Origin: Brachycybe producta
Lineage: Eukaryota > Arthropoda > Diplopoda > Playtdesmida > Andrognathidae
Assembly: GCA_036925085.1 (NCBI GenBank)
Contig: JAUPFP010000187.1
Location: forward strand, 28,434 to 92,433
Length of the DNA: 64,000 bases
Reading direction: 5' to 3'
The position numbers and the translations under genes are program-made. Positions 50,651 to 62,899 of this stretch are shown here, piece after piece. The stretch's first letter is position 1. Every line of letters starts with the position of its first letter. The notes beneath the pieces were generated by a model. It ran no database searches and was not told the DNA's origin. It was given only the letters and a program-made list of their open reading frames with translations.

Positions 50651-51060
50651 GAAATTGAAGTTGAAATTGAAGTTGAAATTGAAGTTGAAATTGAAGTTGA
50701 AATTGAAGATGAAATTGAAGTTGAAACTGAAGTTGAATTTTAAATTGAAATTGCAGTTGAAATTGAAGTTGAAATTGAAGTTGAAATTGAAGTTGAAATT
50801 GAAGTTGAAATTGAAGTTGAAATTGAAGTTGAAATTGAAGTTAAAATAGAAGTTGAAATTGAAGTTGAAATTGAAGTTGAAATTGAAGTTGAAATTGAAG
50901 TTGAAACTGAAGTTGAATTTTAAGTTGATATTGAAGTTGAAATTGAAGTTGAAATTGAAGTTGAAATTGATGTTGAAATTGAAGTTGAAATTGAAGTTGA
51001 ACTTCAAGTTAAATTTTAAATTGAAATTGCAGTTGAAATTGAAGTTGAAATTGTAGTTGA
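49000..51060. repeat. Copy of the 41.3-43.4 kb block
   Basis: 42,292-42,840 matches 49,947-50,500 at 7655 bp offset, and 43,234-43,437 matches 50,853-51,056 at 7619 bp. The shared right end carries the rare GTTAAATTTTAAATTG word (about 43,389 and 51,008) just before GTAGTTG. Confidence 0.83.
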
Positions 51061-53336
51061 AATTGAAGTTGAAATTGAAGTTGAATTTGAAGTTGAAGTT
51101 GAAATTGAAGTTGAAATTGAAGTTGAAATTGATGTTGAAATTGAAGTTAAAATTGAAGTTGAAATTGAAGTTGAAATTGAAGTAGAAATTGAAGTTGAAA
51201 TTGAAGTTGAAATTGAAGTTGAACTTCAAGTTAAATTTGAAGTTGAAATTGAAGTTGAAATTGAAGTTGAAATTGGAGTTGAAATTGAAGTTAAAAATGA
51301 AGTTGAAATTGAAGTTGAAATTGAAGTTGAAATTGAAGTTGAAATTGAAGTTAAAATTGAAGTTGAAATTGAAGTTGAAATTAAAGTTTAGATTGAAGTT
51401 GAAACTGAAGTTGAATTTTAAATTGAAATTGCAGTTGAAATTGAAGTTGAAATTGAAGATGAAATTGAAGTTGAAATTGAAGTTGAAATTGAAGTTGAAA
51501 TTGAAGTTGAAATTGAAGTTGAAATTGAAGTTGAAACTGAAGTTAAATTTTAAGTTGATATTGAAGATGAAATTGAAGTTGAAACTGAAGTTGAATTTTA
51601 AATTGAAATTGCAGTTGAAATTGAAGTTGAAATTGAAGTTGAAATTGAAGTTGAAATTGAAGTTGAAATTGAAGTTGAAATTGAAGTTAAAATAGAAGTT
51701 GAAATTGAAGTTGAAATTGAAGTTGAAATTGAAGTTGAAATTGAAGTTGAAACTGAAGTTGAATTTTAAGTTGATATTGAAGTTGAAATTGAAGTTGAAA
51801 TTGAAGTTGAAATTGATGTTGAAATTGAAGTTGAAATTGAAGTTGAACTTCAAGTTAAATTTGAAGTTGAAATTGAAGTTGAAATTGAAGTTGAAATTGA
51901 AGTTAAAATTGAAGTTGAAATTGAAGTTGAAATTGAAGTTGAAATTGAAGTTGAAATTGAAGTTAAAATTGATGTTGAAATTGAAGTTGAAATTGAAGTT
52001 TAAATTGAAGTTGAAATTGAAGTTAAAATAAAAGTTGAAATTGAAGTTGAAATTGAAGTTGAAATTGAAGTTGAAATTAAAGTTGAAATTGAAGTTGAAA
52101 CTGAAGTTGAATTTGAAATTGAAATTGCAGTTGAAAATGAAGTTGAAATTGAAGTTGAAATTGAAGTTGAAATTGAAGTTGAAATTGAAGTTGAAATTGA
52201 AGTTGAAATTGAAGTTGAAATTGAAGTTGAAATTGAAGTTGAAATTGAAGTTAAAATTGAAGTTGAAATTAAAGTTGAAATTGAAGTTGAAATTGAAGTT
52301 AAAATTGAAGTTGAACTTCAAGTTAAAATTGAAGTTGAAATTGAAGTTGAAATTGAATTTAAAATTGAAATTGAAATTGAATTTAAAATTGAAGTTGAAA
52401 TTGATGTTGAAATTGAAGTTAAAATTGAAGTTGAAATTGAAGTTGAAATTGAAGTAGAAATTGAAGTTGAAATTGAAGTTGAAATTGAAGTTGAACTTCA
52501 AGTTAAATTTGAAGTTGAAATTGAAGTTGAAATTGAAGTTGAAATTGAAGTTGAAATTGAAGTTAAAAATGAAGTTGAAATTGAAGTTGAAATTGAAGTT
52601 GAAATTGAAGTTGAAATTGAAGTTAAAATTGAAGTTGAAATTGAAGTTGAAATTAAAGTTTAGATTGAAGTTGAAACTGAAGTTGAATTTTAAATTGAAA
52701 TTGCAGTTGAAATTGAAGTTGAAATTGAAGTTGAAATTGAAGTTGAAATTGAAGTTGAAATTGAAGTTGAAATTGAAGTTGAAATTGAAGTTGAAATTGA
52801 AGTTGAAATTGAAGTTGAAATTGAAGTTGAAATTGAAGTTGAAATTGAAGTTGAAATTGAAGTTGAAACTGAAGTTAAATTTTAAGTTGATATTGAAGAT
52901 GAAATTGAAGTTGAAACTGAAGTTGAATTTTAAATTGAAATTGCAGTTGAAATTGAAGTTGAAATTGAAGTTGAAATTGAAGTTGAAATTGAAGTTGAAA
53001 TTGAAGTTGAAATTGAAGTTGAAATTGAAGTTGAAATTGAAGTTGAAATTGAAGTTAAAATAGAAGTTGAAATTGAAGTTGAAATTGAAGTTGAAATTGA
53101 AGTTGAAATTGAAGTTGAAACTGAAGTTGAATTTTAAGTTGATATTGAAGTTGAAATTGAAGTTGAAATTGAATTTGAAATTGATGTTGAAATTGAAGTT
53201 AAAATTGAAGTTGAAGTTGAAGTTGAAATTGAAGTTGAAATTGAAGTTGAAATTGAAGTTGAAATTGAAGTTGAAGTTGAAATTGAAATTGAAGTTGAAA
53301 TTGAAGTTGAAATTGAAGTTGAAATTGAAGTAGAAA

Positions 53337-54000
53337 TTGAAGTTGAAATTGAAGTTGAAATTGGAGTTGAAATTGAAGTTGAAATTGAAGTTGAAATTGA
53401 AGTTGAAATTGAAGTTGAAACTGAAGTTGAATTTGAAATTGAAATTGCAGTTGAAATTGAAGTTGAAATTGAAGTTAAAATTGAAGTTGAAGTTGAAGTT
53501 GAAATTGAAGTTAAAATTGAAGTTGAAATTGAAGTTGAAATTGAAGTTGAACTTCAAGTTAAATTTGAAGTTAAAAATGAAGTTGAAATTGAAGTTGAAA
53601 TTGAAGTTGAAATTGAAGTTAAAATTGAAGTTGAAATTGAAGTTGAAATTAAAGTTTAGATTGAAGTTGAAACTGAAGTTGAATTTTAAATTGAAATTGC
53701 AGTTGAAATTGAAGTTGAAATTGAAGTTGAAATTGAAGTTGAAATTGAAGTTGAAATTGAAGTTGAAATTGAAGTTGAAATTGAAGTTGAAATTGAAGTT
53801 GAAATTGAAGTTGAAATTGAAGTTGAAATTGAAGTTGAAATTGAAGTTGAAATTGAAGTTGAAACTGAAGTTAAATTTTAAGTTGATATTGAAGATGAAA
53901 TTAAAGTTGAAACTGAAGTTGAATTTTAAATTGAAATTGCAGTTGAAATTGAAGTTGAAATTGAAGTTGAAATTGAAGTTGAAATTGAAGTTAAAATAGA
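53337..54000. repeat. Unit shared with 63,115-63,760
   Basis: GTAG, GGAGTTG (53363), GAAACTG, GCAG, GTTAAAATT and a palindromic box with TTAAATTTGAAGTTAAAAAT follow in the same order at 63,115 onward (GGAGTTG at 63141), 9778 bp away. The copies part after the GAATTTTAAATTG/GCAG word near 53,700 and 63,490, where the right copy re-enters another palindromic box early. Confidence 0.82.
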
Positions 54001-57000
54001 AGTTGAAATTGAAGTTGAAATTGAAGTTGAAATTGAAGTTGAAATTGAAGTTGAAACTGAAGTTGAATTTTAAGTTGATATTGAAGTTGAAATTGAAGTT
54101 GAAATTGATGTTGAAATTGAAGTTGAAATTGAAGTTGAACTTCAAGTTAAATTTGAAGTTGAAATTGAAGTTGAAATTGAAGTTGAAATTGAAGTTAAAA
54201 TTGAAGTTGAAATTGAAGTTGAAATTGAAGTTGAAATTGAAGTTGAAATTGAAGTTGAAATTGAAGTTAAAATTGATGTTGAAATTGAAGTTGAAATTGA
54301 AGTTGAAATTGAAGTTGAAATTGAAGTTAAAATAAAAGTTGAAATTGAAGTTGAAATTGAAGTTGAAATTGAAGTTGAAATTAAAGTTGAAATTGAAGTT
54401 GAAACTGAAGTTGAATTTGAAATTGAAATTGCAGTTGAAAATGAAGTTGAAATTGAAGTTGAAATTGAAGTTGAAATTGAAGTTGAAATTGAAGTTGAAA
54501 TTGAAGTTGAAATTGAAGTTGAAATTGAAGTTGAAATTGAAGTTGAAATTGAAGTTGAAATTGAAGTTAAAATTGAAGTTGAAATTAAAGTTGAAATTGA
54601 AGTTGAAATTGAAGTTAAAATTGAAGTTGAACTTCAAGTTAAAATTGAAGTTGAAATTGAAGTTGAAATTGAATTTAAAATTGAAATTGAAATTGAATTT
54701 GAAATTGAAGTTGAAATTGATGTTGAAATTGAAGTTAAAATTGAAGTTGAAATTGAAGTTGAAATTGAAGTAGAAATTGAAGTTGAAATTGAAGTTGAAA
54801 TTGAAGTTGAACTTCAAGTTAAATTTGAAGTTGAAATTGAAGTTGAAATTGAAGTTGAAATTGAAGTTGAAATTGAAGTTAAAAATGAAGTTGAAATTGA
54901 AGTTGAAATTGAAGTTGAAATTGAAGTTGAAATTGAAGTTAAAATTGAAGTTGAAATTGAAGTTGAAATTAAAGTTTAGATTGAAGTTGAAACTGAAGTT
55001 GAATTTTAAATTGAAATTGCAGTTGAAATTGAAGTTGAAATTGAAGTTGAAATTGAAGTTGAAATTGAAGTTGAAATTGAAGTTGAAATTGAAGTTGAAA
55101 TTGAAGTTGAAATTGAAGTTGAAATTGAAGTTGAAATTGAAGTTGAAACTGAAGTTAAATTTTAAGTTGATATTGAAGATGAAATTGAAGTTGAAACTGA
55201 AGTTGAATTTTAAATTGAAATTGCAGTTGAAATTGAAGTTGAAATTGAAGTTGAAATTGAAGTTGAAATTGAAGTTGAAATTGAAGTTAAAATAGAAGTT
55301 GAAATTGAAGTTGAAATTGAAGTTGAAATTGAAGTTGAAATTGAAGTTGAAACTGAAGTTGAATTTTAAGTTGATATTGAAGTTGAAATTGAAGTTGAAA
55401 TTGATGTTGAAATTGAAGTTGAAATTGAAGTTGAACTTCAAGTTAAATTTGAAGTTGAAATTGAAGTTGAAATTGAAGTTGAAATTGAAGTTAAAATTGA
55501 AGTTGAAATTGAAGTTGAAATTGAAGTTGAAATTGAAGTTGAAATTGAAGTTAAAATTGATGTTGAAATTGAAGTTGAAACTGAAGTTTAAATTGAAGTT
55601 GAAATTGAAGTTAAAATAAAAGTTGAAATTGAAGTTGAAATTGAAGTTGAAATTGAAGTTGAAATTAAAGTTGAAATTGAAGTTGAAACTGAAGTTGAAT
55701 TTGAAATTGAAATTGCAGTTGAAAATGAAGTTGAAATTGAAGTTGAAATTGAAGTTGAAATTGAAGTTGAAATTGAAGTTGAAATTGAAGTTGAAATTGA
55801 AGTTGAAATTGAAGTTGAAATTGAAGTTGAAATTGAAGTTAAAATTGAAGTTGAAATTAAAGTTGAAATTGAAGTTGAAATTGAAGTTAAAATTGAAGTT
55901 GAACTTCAAGTTAAAATTGAAGTTGAAATTGAAGTTGAAATTGAATTTAAAATTGAAATTGAAATTGAATTTGAAATTGAAGTTGAAATTGATGTTGAAA
56001 TTGAAGTTAAAATTGAAGTTGAAATTGAAGTTGAAATTGAAGTAGAAATTGAAGTTGAAATTGAAGTTGAAATTGAAGTTGAACTTCAAGTTAAATTTGA
56101 AGTTGAAATTGAAGTTGAAATTGAAGTTGAAATTGAAGTTGAAATTGAAGTTAAAAATGAAGTTGAAATTGAAGTTGAAATTGAAGTTGAAATTGAAGTT
56201 GAAATTGAAGTTAAAATTGAAGTTGAAATTGAAGTTGAAATTAAAGTTTAGATTGAAGTTGAAACTGAAGTTGAATTTTAAATTGAAATTGCAGTTGAAA
56301 TTGAAGTTGAAATTGAAGTTGAAATTGAAGTTGAAATTGAAGTTGAAATTGAAGTTGAAATTGAAGTTGAAATTGAAGTTGAAATTGAAGTTGAAATTGA
56401 AGTTGAAATTGAAGTTGAAATTGAAGTTGAAATTGAAGTTGAAATTGAAGTTGAAACTGAAGTTAAGTTTTAAGTTGATATTGAAGATGAAATTGAAGTT
56501 GAAACTGAAGTTGAATTTTAAATTGAAATTGCAGTTGAAATTGAAGTTGAAATTGAAGTTGAAATTGAAGTTGAAATTGAAGTTAAAATTGAAGTTGAAA
56601 TTGAAGTTGAAATTAAAGTTTAGATTGAAGTTGAAACTGAAGTTGAATTTTAAATTGAAATTGCAGTTGAAATTGAAGTTGAAATTGAAGATGAAATTGA
56701 AGTTGAAATTGAAGTTGAAATTGAAGTTGAAATTGAAGTTGAAATTGAAGTTGAAATTGAAGTTGAAACTGAAGTTAAATTTTAAGTTGATATTGAAGAT
56801 GAAATTGAAGTTGAAACTGAAGTTGAATTTTAAATTGAAATTGCAGTTGAAATTGAAGTTGAAATTGAAGTTGAAATTGAAGTTGAAATTGAAGTTGAAA
56901 TTGAAGTTGAAATTGAAGTTAAAATAGAAGTTGAAATTGAAGTTGAAATTGAAGTTGAAATTGAAGTTGAAATTGAAGTTGAAACTGAAGTTGAATTTTA

Positions 57001-59519
57001 AGTTGATATTGAAGTTGAAATTGAAGTTGAAATTGAAGTTGAAATTGATGTTGAAATTGAAGTTGAAATTGAAGTTGAACTTCAAGTTAAATTTGAAGTT
57101 GAAATTGAAGTTGAAATTGAAGTTGAAATTGAAGTTAAAATTGAAGTTGAAATTGAAGTTGAAATTGAAGTTGAAATTGAAGTTGAAATTGAAGTTAAAA
57201 TTGATGTTGAAATTGAAGTTGAAATTGAAGTTTAAATTGAAGTTGAAATTGAAGTTAAAATAAAAGTTGAAATTGAAGTTGAAATTGAAGTTGAAATTGA
57301 AGTTGAAATTAAAGTTGAAATTGAAGTTGAAACTGAAGTTGAATTTGAAATTGAAATTGCAGTTGAAAATGAAGTTGAAATTGAAGTTGAAATTGAAGTT
57401 GAAATTGAAGTTGAAATTGAAGTTGAAATTGAAGTTGAAATTGAAGTTGAAATTGAAGTTGAAATTGAAGTTGAAATTGAAGTTGAAATTGAAGTTAAAA
57501 TTGAAGTTGAAATTAAAGTTGAAATTGAAGTTGAAATTGAAGTTAAAATTGAAGTTGAACTTCAAGTTAAAATTGAAGTTGAAATTGAAGTTGAAATTGA
57601 ATTTAAAATTGAAATTGAAATTGAATTTAAAATTGAAGTTGAAATTGATGTTGAAATTGAAGTTAAAATTGAAGTTGAAATTGAAGTTGAAATTGAAGTA
57701 GAAATTGAAGTTGAAATTGAAGTTGAAATTGAAGTTGAACTTCAAGTTAAATTTGAAGTTGAAATTGAAGTTGAAATTGAAGTTGAAATTGAAGTTGAAA
57801 TTGAAGTTAAAAATGAAGTTGAAATTGAAGTTGAAATTGAAGTTGAAATTGAAGTTGAAATTGAAGTTAAAATTGAAGTTGAAATTGAAGTTGAAATTAA
57901 AGTTTAGATTGAAGTTGAAACTGAAGTTGAATTTTAAATTGAAATTGCAGTTGAAATTGAAGTTGAAATTGAAGTTGAAATTGAAGTTGAAATTGAAGTT
58001 GAAATTGAAGTTGAAATTGAAGTTGAAATTGAAGTTGAAATTGAAGTTGAAATTGAAGTTGAAATTGAAGTTGAAATTGAAGTTGAAATTGAAGTTGAAA
58101 TTGAAGTTGAAACTGAAGTTAAATTTTAAGTTGATATTGAAGATGAAATTGAAGTTGAAACTGAAGTTGAATTTTAAATTGAAATTGCAGTTGAAATTGA
58201 AGTTGAAATTGAAGTTGAAATTGAAGTTGAAATTGAAGTTGAAATTGAAGTTGAAATTGAAGTTGAAATTGAAGTTGAAATTGAAGTTGAACTTCAAGTT
58301 AAATTTGAAGTTGAAATTGAAGTTGAAATTGAAGTTGAAATTGAAGTTAAAATTGAAGTTGAAATTGAAGTTGAAATTGAAGTTGAAATTGAAGTTGAAA
58401 TTGAAGTTGAAATTGAAGTTGAAATTGAAGTTGAAATTGAAGTTGAAATTGAAGTTGAAATTGAAGTTGAAATTGAAGTTGAAATTGAAGTTGAAACTGA
58501 AGTTAAATTTTAAGTTGATATTGAAGATGAAATTGAAGTTGAAACTGAAGTTGAATTTTAAATTGAAATTGCAGTTGAAATTGAAGTTGAAATTGAAGTT
58601 GAAATTGAAGTTGAAATTGAAGTTAAAATAGAAGTTGAAATTGAAGTTGAAATTGAAGTTGAAATTGAAGTTGAAATTGAAGTTGAAATTGAAGTTGAAA
58701 CTGAAGTTGAATTTTAAGTTGATATTGAAGTTGAAATTGAAGTTGAAATTGATGTTGAAATTGAAGTTGAAATTGAAGTTGAACTTCAAGTTAATTTGAA
58801 GTTGAAATTGAAGTTGAAATTGAAGTTGAAATTGAAGTTAAAATTGAAGTTGAAATTGAAGTTGAAATTGAAGTTGAAATTGAAGTTGAAATTGAAGTTG
58901 AAATTGAAGTTAAAATTGATGTTGAAATTGAAGTTGAAATTGAAGTTGAAATTGAAGTTGAAATTGAAGTTAAAATAAAAGTTGAAATTGAAGTTGAAAT
59001 TGAAGTTGAAATTGAAGTTGAAATTAAAGTTGAAATTGAAGTTGAAACTGAAGTTGAATTTGAAATTGAAATTGCAGTTGAAAATGAAGTTGAAATTGAA
59101 GTTGAAATTGAAGTTGAAATTGAAGTTGAAATTGAAGTTGAAATTGAAGTTGAAATTGAAGTTGAAATTGAAGTTGAAATTGAAGTTGAAATTGAAGTTG
59201 AAATTGAAGTTAAAATTGAAGTTGAAATTAAAGTTGAAATTGAAGTTGAAATTGAAGTTAAAATTGAAGTTGAACTTCAAGTTAAAATTGAAGTTGAAAT
59301 TGAAGTTGAAATTGAATTTAAAATTGAAATTGAAATTGAATTTGAAATTGAAGTTGAAATTGATGTTGAAATTGAAGTTAAAATTGAAGTTGAAATTGAA
59401 GTTGAAATTGAAGTAGAAATTGAAGTTGAAATTGAAGTTGAAATTGAAGTTGAACTTCAAGTTAAATTTGAAGTTGAAATTGAAGTTGAAATTGAAGTTG
59501 AAATTGAAGTTGAAATTGA

Positions 59520-59830
59520 AGTTAAAAATGAAGTTGAAATTGAAGTTGAAATTGAAGTTGAAATTGAAGTTGAAATTGAAGTTGAAATTGAAGTTGAAAT
59601 TGAAGTTGAAATTGAAGTTGAAATTGAAGTTGAAATTGAAGTTGAAATTGAAGTTGAATTTGAAGTTGAAATTGAAGTTGAAATTGAAGTTGAAATTGAA
59701 GTTGAAATTGAAGTTAAAAATGAAGTTGAAATTGAAGTTGAAATTGAAGTTGAAATTGAAGTTGAAATTGAAGTTGAAATTGAAGTTGAAATTGAAGTTG
59801 AAATTGAAGTTGAAATTGAAGTTGAACTTC
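59520..59830. repeat. 192-bp local duplication
   Basis: GTTAAAAATGAAG occurs at 59521 and 59713, 192 bp (16 monomers) apart, with runs of consensus monomers around both. In neighbouring units the GTTTAGATT word would be expected here but is missing, which accounts for part of the 3250-bp gap between 57,902 and 61,152. Confidence 0.7.
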
Positions 59831-62800
59831 AAGTTAAATTTGAAGTTGAAATTGAAGTTGAAATTGAAGTTGAAATTGAAGTTAAAATTGAAGTTGAAAT
59901 TGAAGTTGAAATTGAAGTTGAAATTGAAGTTGAAATTGAAGTTGAAATTGAAGTTGAAATTGAAGTTGAAATTGAAGTTGAAATTGAAGTTGAAATTGAA
60001 GTTGAAATTGAAGTTGAAATTGAAGTTGAAACTGAAGTTAAATTTTAAGTTGATATTGAAGATGAAATTGAAGTTGAAACTGAAGTTGAATTTTAAATTG
60101 AAATTGCAGTTGAAATTGAAGTTGAAATTGAAGTTGAAATTGAAGTTGAAATTGAAGTTAAAATAGAAGTTGAAATTGAAGTTGAAATTGAAGTTGAAAT
60201 TGAAGTTGAAATTGAAGTTGAAATTGAAGTTGAAACTGAAGTTGAATTTTAAGTTGATATTGAAGTTGAAATTGAAGTTGAAATTGATGTTGAAATTGAA
60301 GTTGAAATTGAAGTTGAACTTCAAGTTAAATTTGAAGTTGAAATTGAAGTTGAAATTGAAGTTGAAATTGAAGTTAAAATTGAAGTTGAAATTGAAGTTG
60401 AAATTGAAGTTGAAATTGAAGTTGAAATTGAAGTTGAAATTGAAGTTAAAATTGATGTTGAAATTGAAGTTGAAATTGAAGTTGAAATTGAAGTTGAAAT
60501 TGAAGTTAAAATAAAAGTTGAAATTGAAGTTGAAATTGAAGTTGAAATTGAAGTTGAAATTAAAGTTGAAATTGAAGTTGAAACTGAAGTTGAATTTGAA
60601 ATTGAAATTGCAGTTGAAAATGAAGTTGAAATTGAAGTTGAAATTGAAGTTGAAATTGAAGTTGAAATTGAAGTTGAAATTGAAGTTGAAATTGAAGTTG
60701 AAATTGAAGTTGAAATTGAAGTTGAAATTGAAGTTGAAATTGAAGTTAAAATTGAAGTTGAAATTAAAGTTGAAATTGAAGTTGAAATTGAAGTTAAAAT
60801 TGAAGTTGAACTTCAAGTTAAAATTGAAGTTGAAATTGAAGTTGAAATTGAATTTAAAATTGAAATTGAAATTGAATTTGAAATTGAAGTTGAAATTGAT
60901 GTTGAAATTGAAGTTAAAATTGAAGTTGAAATTGAAGTTGAAATTGAAGTAGAAATTGAAGTTGAAATTGAAGTTGAAATTGAAGTTGAACTTCAAGTTA
61001 AATTTGAAGTTGAAATTGAAGTTGAAATTGAAGTTGAAATTGAAGTTGAAATTGAAGTTAAAATGAAGTTGAAATTGAAGTTGAAATTGAAGTTGAAATT
61101 GAAGTTGAAATTGAAGTTAAAATTGAAGTTGAAATTGAAGTTGAAATTAAAGTTTAGATTGAAGTTGAAACTGAAGTTGAATTTTAAATTGAAATTGCAG
61201 TTGAAATTGAAGTTGAAATTGAAGTTGAAATTGAAGTTGAAATTGAAGTTGAAATTGAAGTTGAAATTGAAGTTGAAATTGAAGTTGAAATTGAAGTTGA
61301 AATTGAAGTTGAAATTGAAGTTGAAACTGAAGTTAAATTTTAAGTTGATATTGAAGATGAAATTGAAGTTGAAACTGAAGTTGAATTTTAAATTGAAATT
61401 GCAGTTGAAATTGAAGTTGAAATTGAAGTTGAAATTGAAGTTGAAATTGAAGTTGAAATTAAAGTTGAAATTGAAGTTGAAACTGAAGTTGAATTTGAAA
61501 TTGAAATTGCAGTTGAAAATGAAGTTGAAATTGAAGTTGAAATTGAAGTTGAAATTGAAGTTGAAATTGAAGTTGAAATTGAAGTTGAAATTGAAGTTGA
61601 AATTGAAGTTGAAATTGAAGTTGAAATTGAAGTTGAAATTGAAGTTAAAATTGAAGTTGAAATTAAAGTTGAAATTGAAGTTGAAATTGAAGTTAAAATT
61701 GAAGTTGAACTTCAAGTTAAAATTGAAGTTGAAATTGAAGTTGAAATTGAATTTAAAATTGAAATTGAAATTGAATTTGAAATTGAAGTTGAAATTGATG
61801 TTGAAATTGAAGTTAAAATTGAAGTTGAAATTGAAGTTGAAATTGAAGTAGAAATTGAAGTTGAAATTGAAGTTGAAATTGAAGTTGAACTTCAAGTTAA
61901 ATTTGAAGTTGAAATTGAAGTTGAAATTGAAGTTGAAATTGAAGTTGAAATTGAAGTTAAAAATGAAGTTGAAATTGAAGTTGAAATTGAAGTTGAAATT
62001 GAAGTTGAAATTGAAGTTAAAATTGAAGTTGAAATTGAAGTTGAAATTAAAGTTTAGATTGAAGTTGAAACTGAAGTTGAATTTTAAATTGAAATTGCAG
62101 TTGAAATTGAAGTTGAAATTGAAGTTGAAATTGAAGTTGAAATTGAAGTTGAAATTGAAGTTGAAATTGAAGTTGAAATTGAAGTTGAAATTGAAGTTGA
62201 AATTGAAGTTGAAATTGAAGTTGAAATTGAAGTTGAAATTGAAGTTGAAATTGAAGTTGAAACTGAAGTTAAGTTTTAAGTTGATATTGAAGATGAAATT
62301 GAAGTTGAAACTGAAGTTGAATTTTAAATTGAAATTGCAGTTGAAATTGAAGTTGAAATTGAAGTTGAAATTGAAGTTGAAATTGAAGTTGAAATTGAAG
62401 TTGAAATTGAAGTTGAAATTGAAGTTGAAATTGAAGTTGAAATTGAAGTTGAAATTGAAATTGAAATTGAAGTTGAAACTGAAGTTGAATTTTAAGTTGA
62501 TATTGAAGTTGAAATTGAAGTTGAAATTGAAGTTGAAATTGAAGTTGAAATTGAAGTTGAAATTGATGTTGAAATTGAAGTTAAAATTGAAGTTGAAGTT
62601 GAAGTTGAAATTGAAGTTGAAATTGAAGTTGAAATTGAAGTTGAAATTGAAGTTGAAGTTGAAATTGAAATTGAAGTTGAAATTGAAGTTGAAATTGAAG
62701 TTGAAATTGAAGTAGAAATTGAAGTTGAAATTGAAGTTGAAATTGAAGTTGAAATTGAAGTTGAAATTGAAGTTGAAATTGAAGTTGAAATTGAAGTTGA

Positions 62801-62899
62801 AATTGAAGTTGAAACTGAAGTTGAATTTGAAATTGAAATTGCAGTTGAAATTGAAGTTGAAATTGAAGTTGAAATTGAAGTTGAAATTGAAGTTGAAAT

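Larger units (their letters stand above)
28585..51060. repeat. Region of the ~2.0 kb higher-order repeat tagged by GTAGTTG
   Basis: GTAGTTG (following GAAATT) occurs at 29572, 31606, 35174, 37220, 39235, 39811, 41826, 43434, 47423, 49469 and 51053. Spacings of 2034, 2046, 2015, 2015 and 2046 bp recur. Others (3568, 576, 1608, 3989, 1584) reflect insertion or loss of sub-blocks. GATAAAATT at 28585, 30607, 34175, 36221, 46460 and 48458 gives the same pairing (2022, 2046 and 1998 bp). Several of these spacings are odd multiples of 6. Confidence 0.87.

Noticed and set aside
45281..58789. A 4502-codon open frame on the - strand reading Asn-Phe repeats
   Set aside because: It is a by-product of the 12-mer, whose NFNF frame is nearly immune to stop-creating substitutions. 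It has no start context, no domain, no sequence complexity, and its end switches to Ser-Thr repeats at a one-base deletion (about 45,529).
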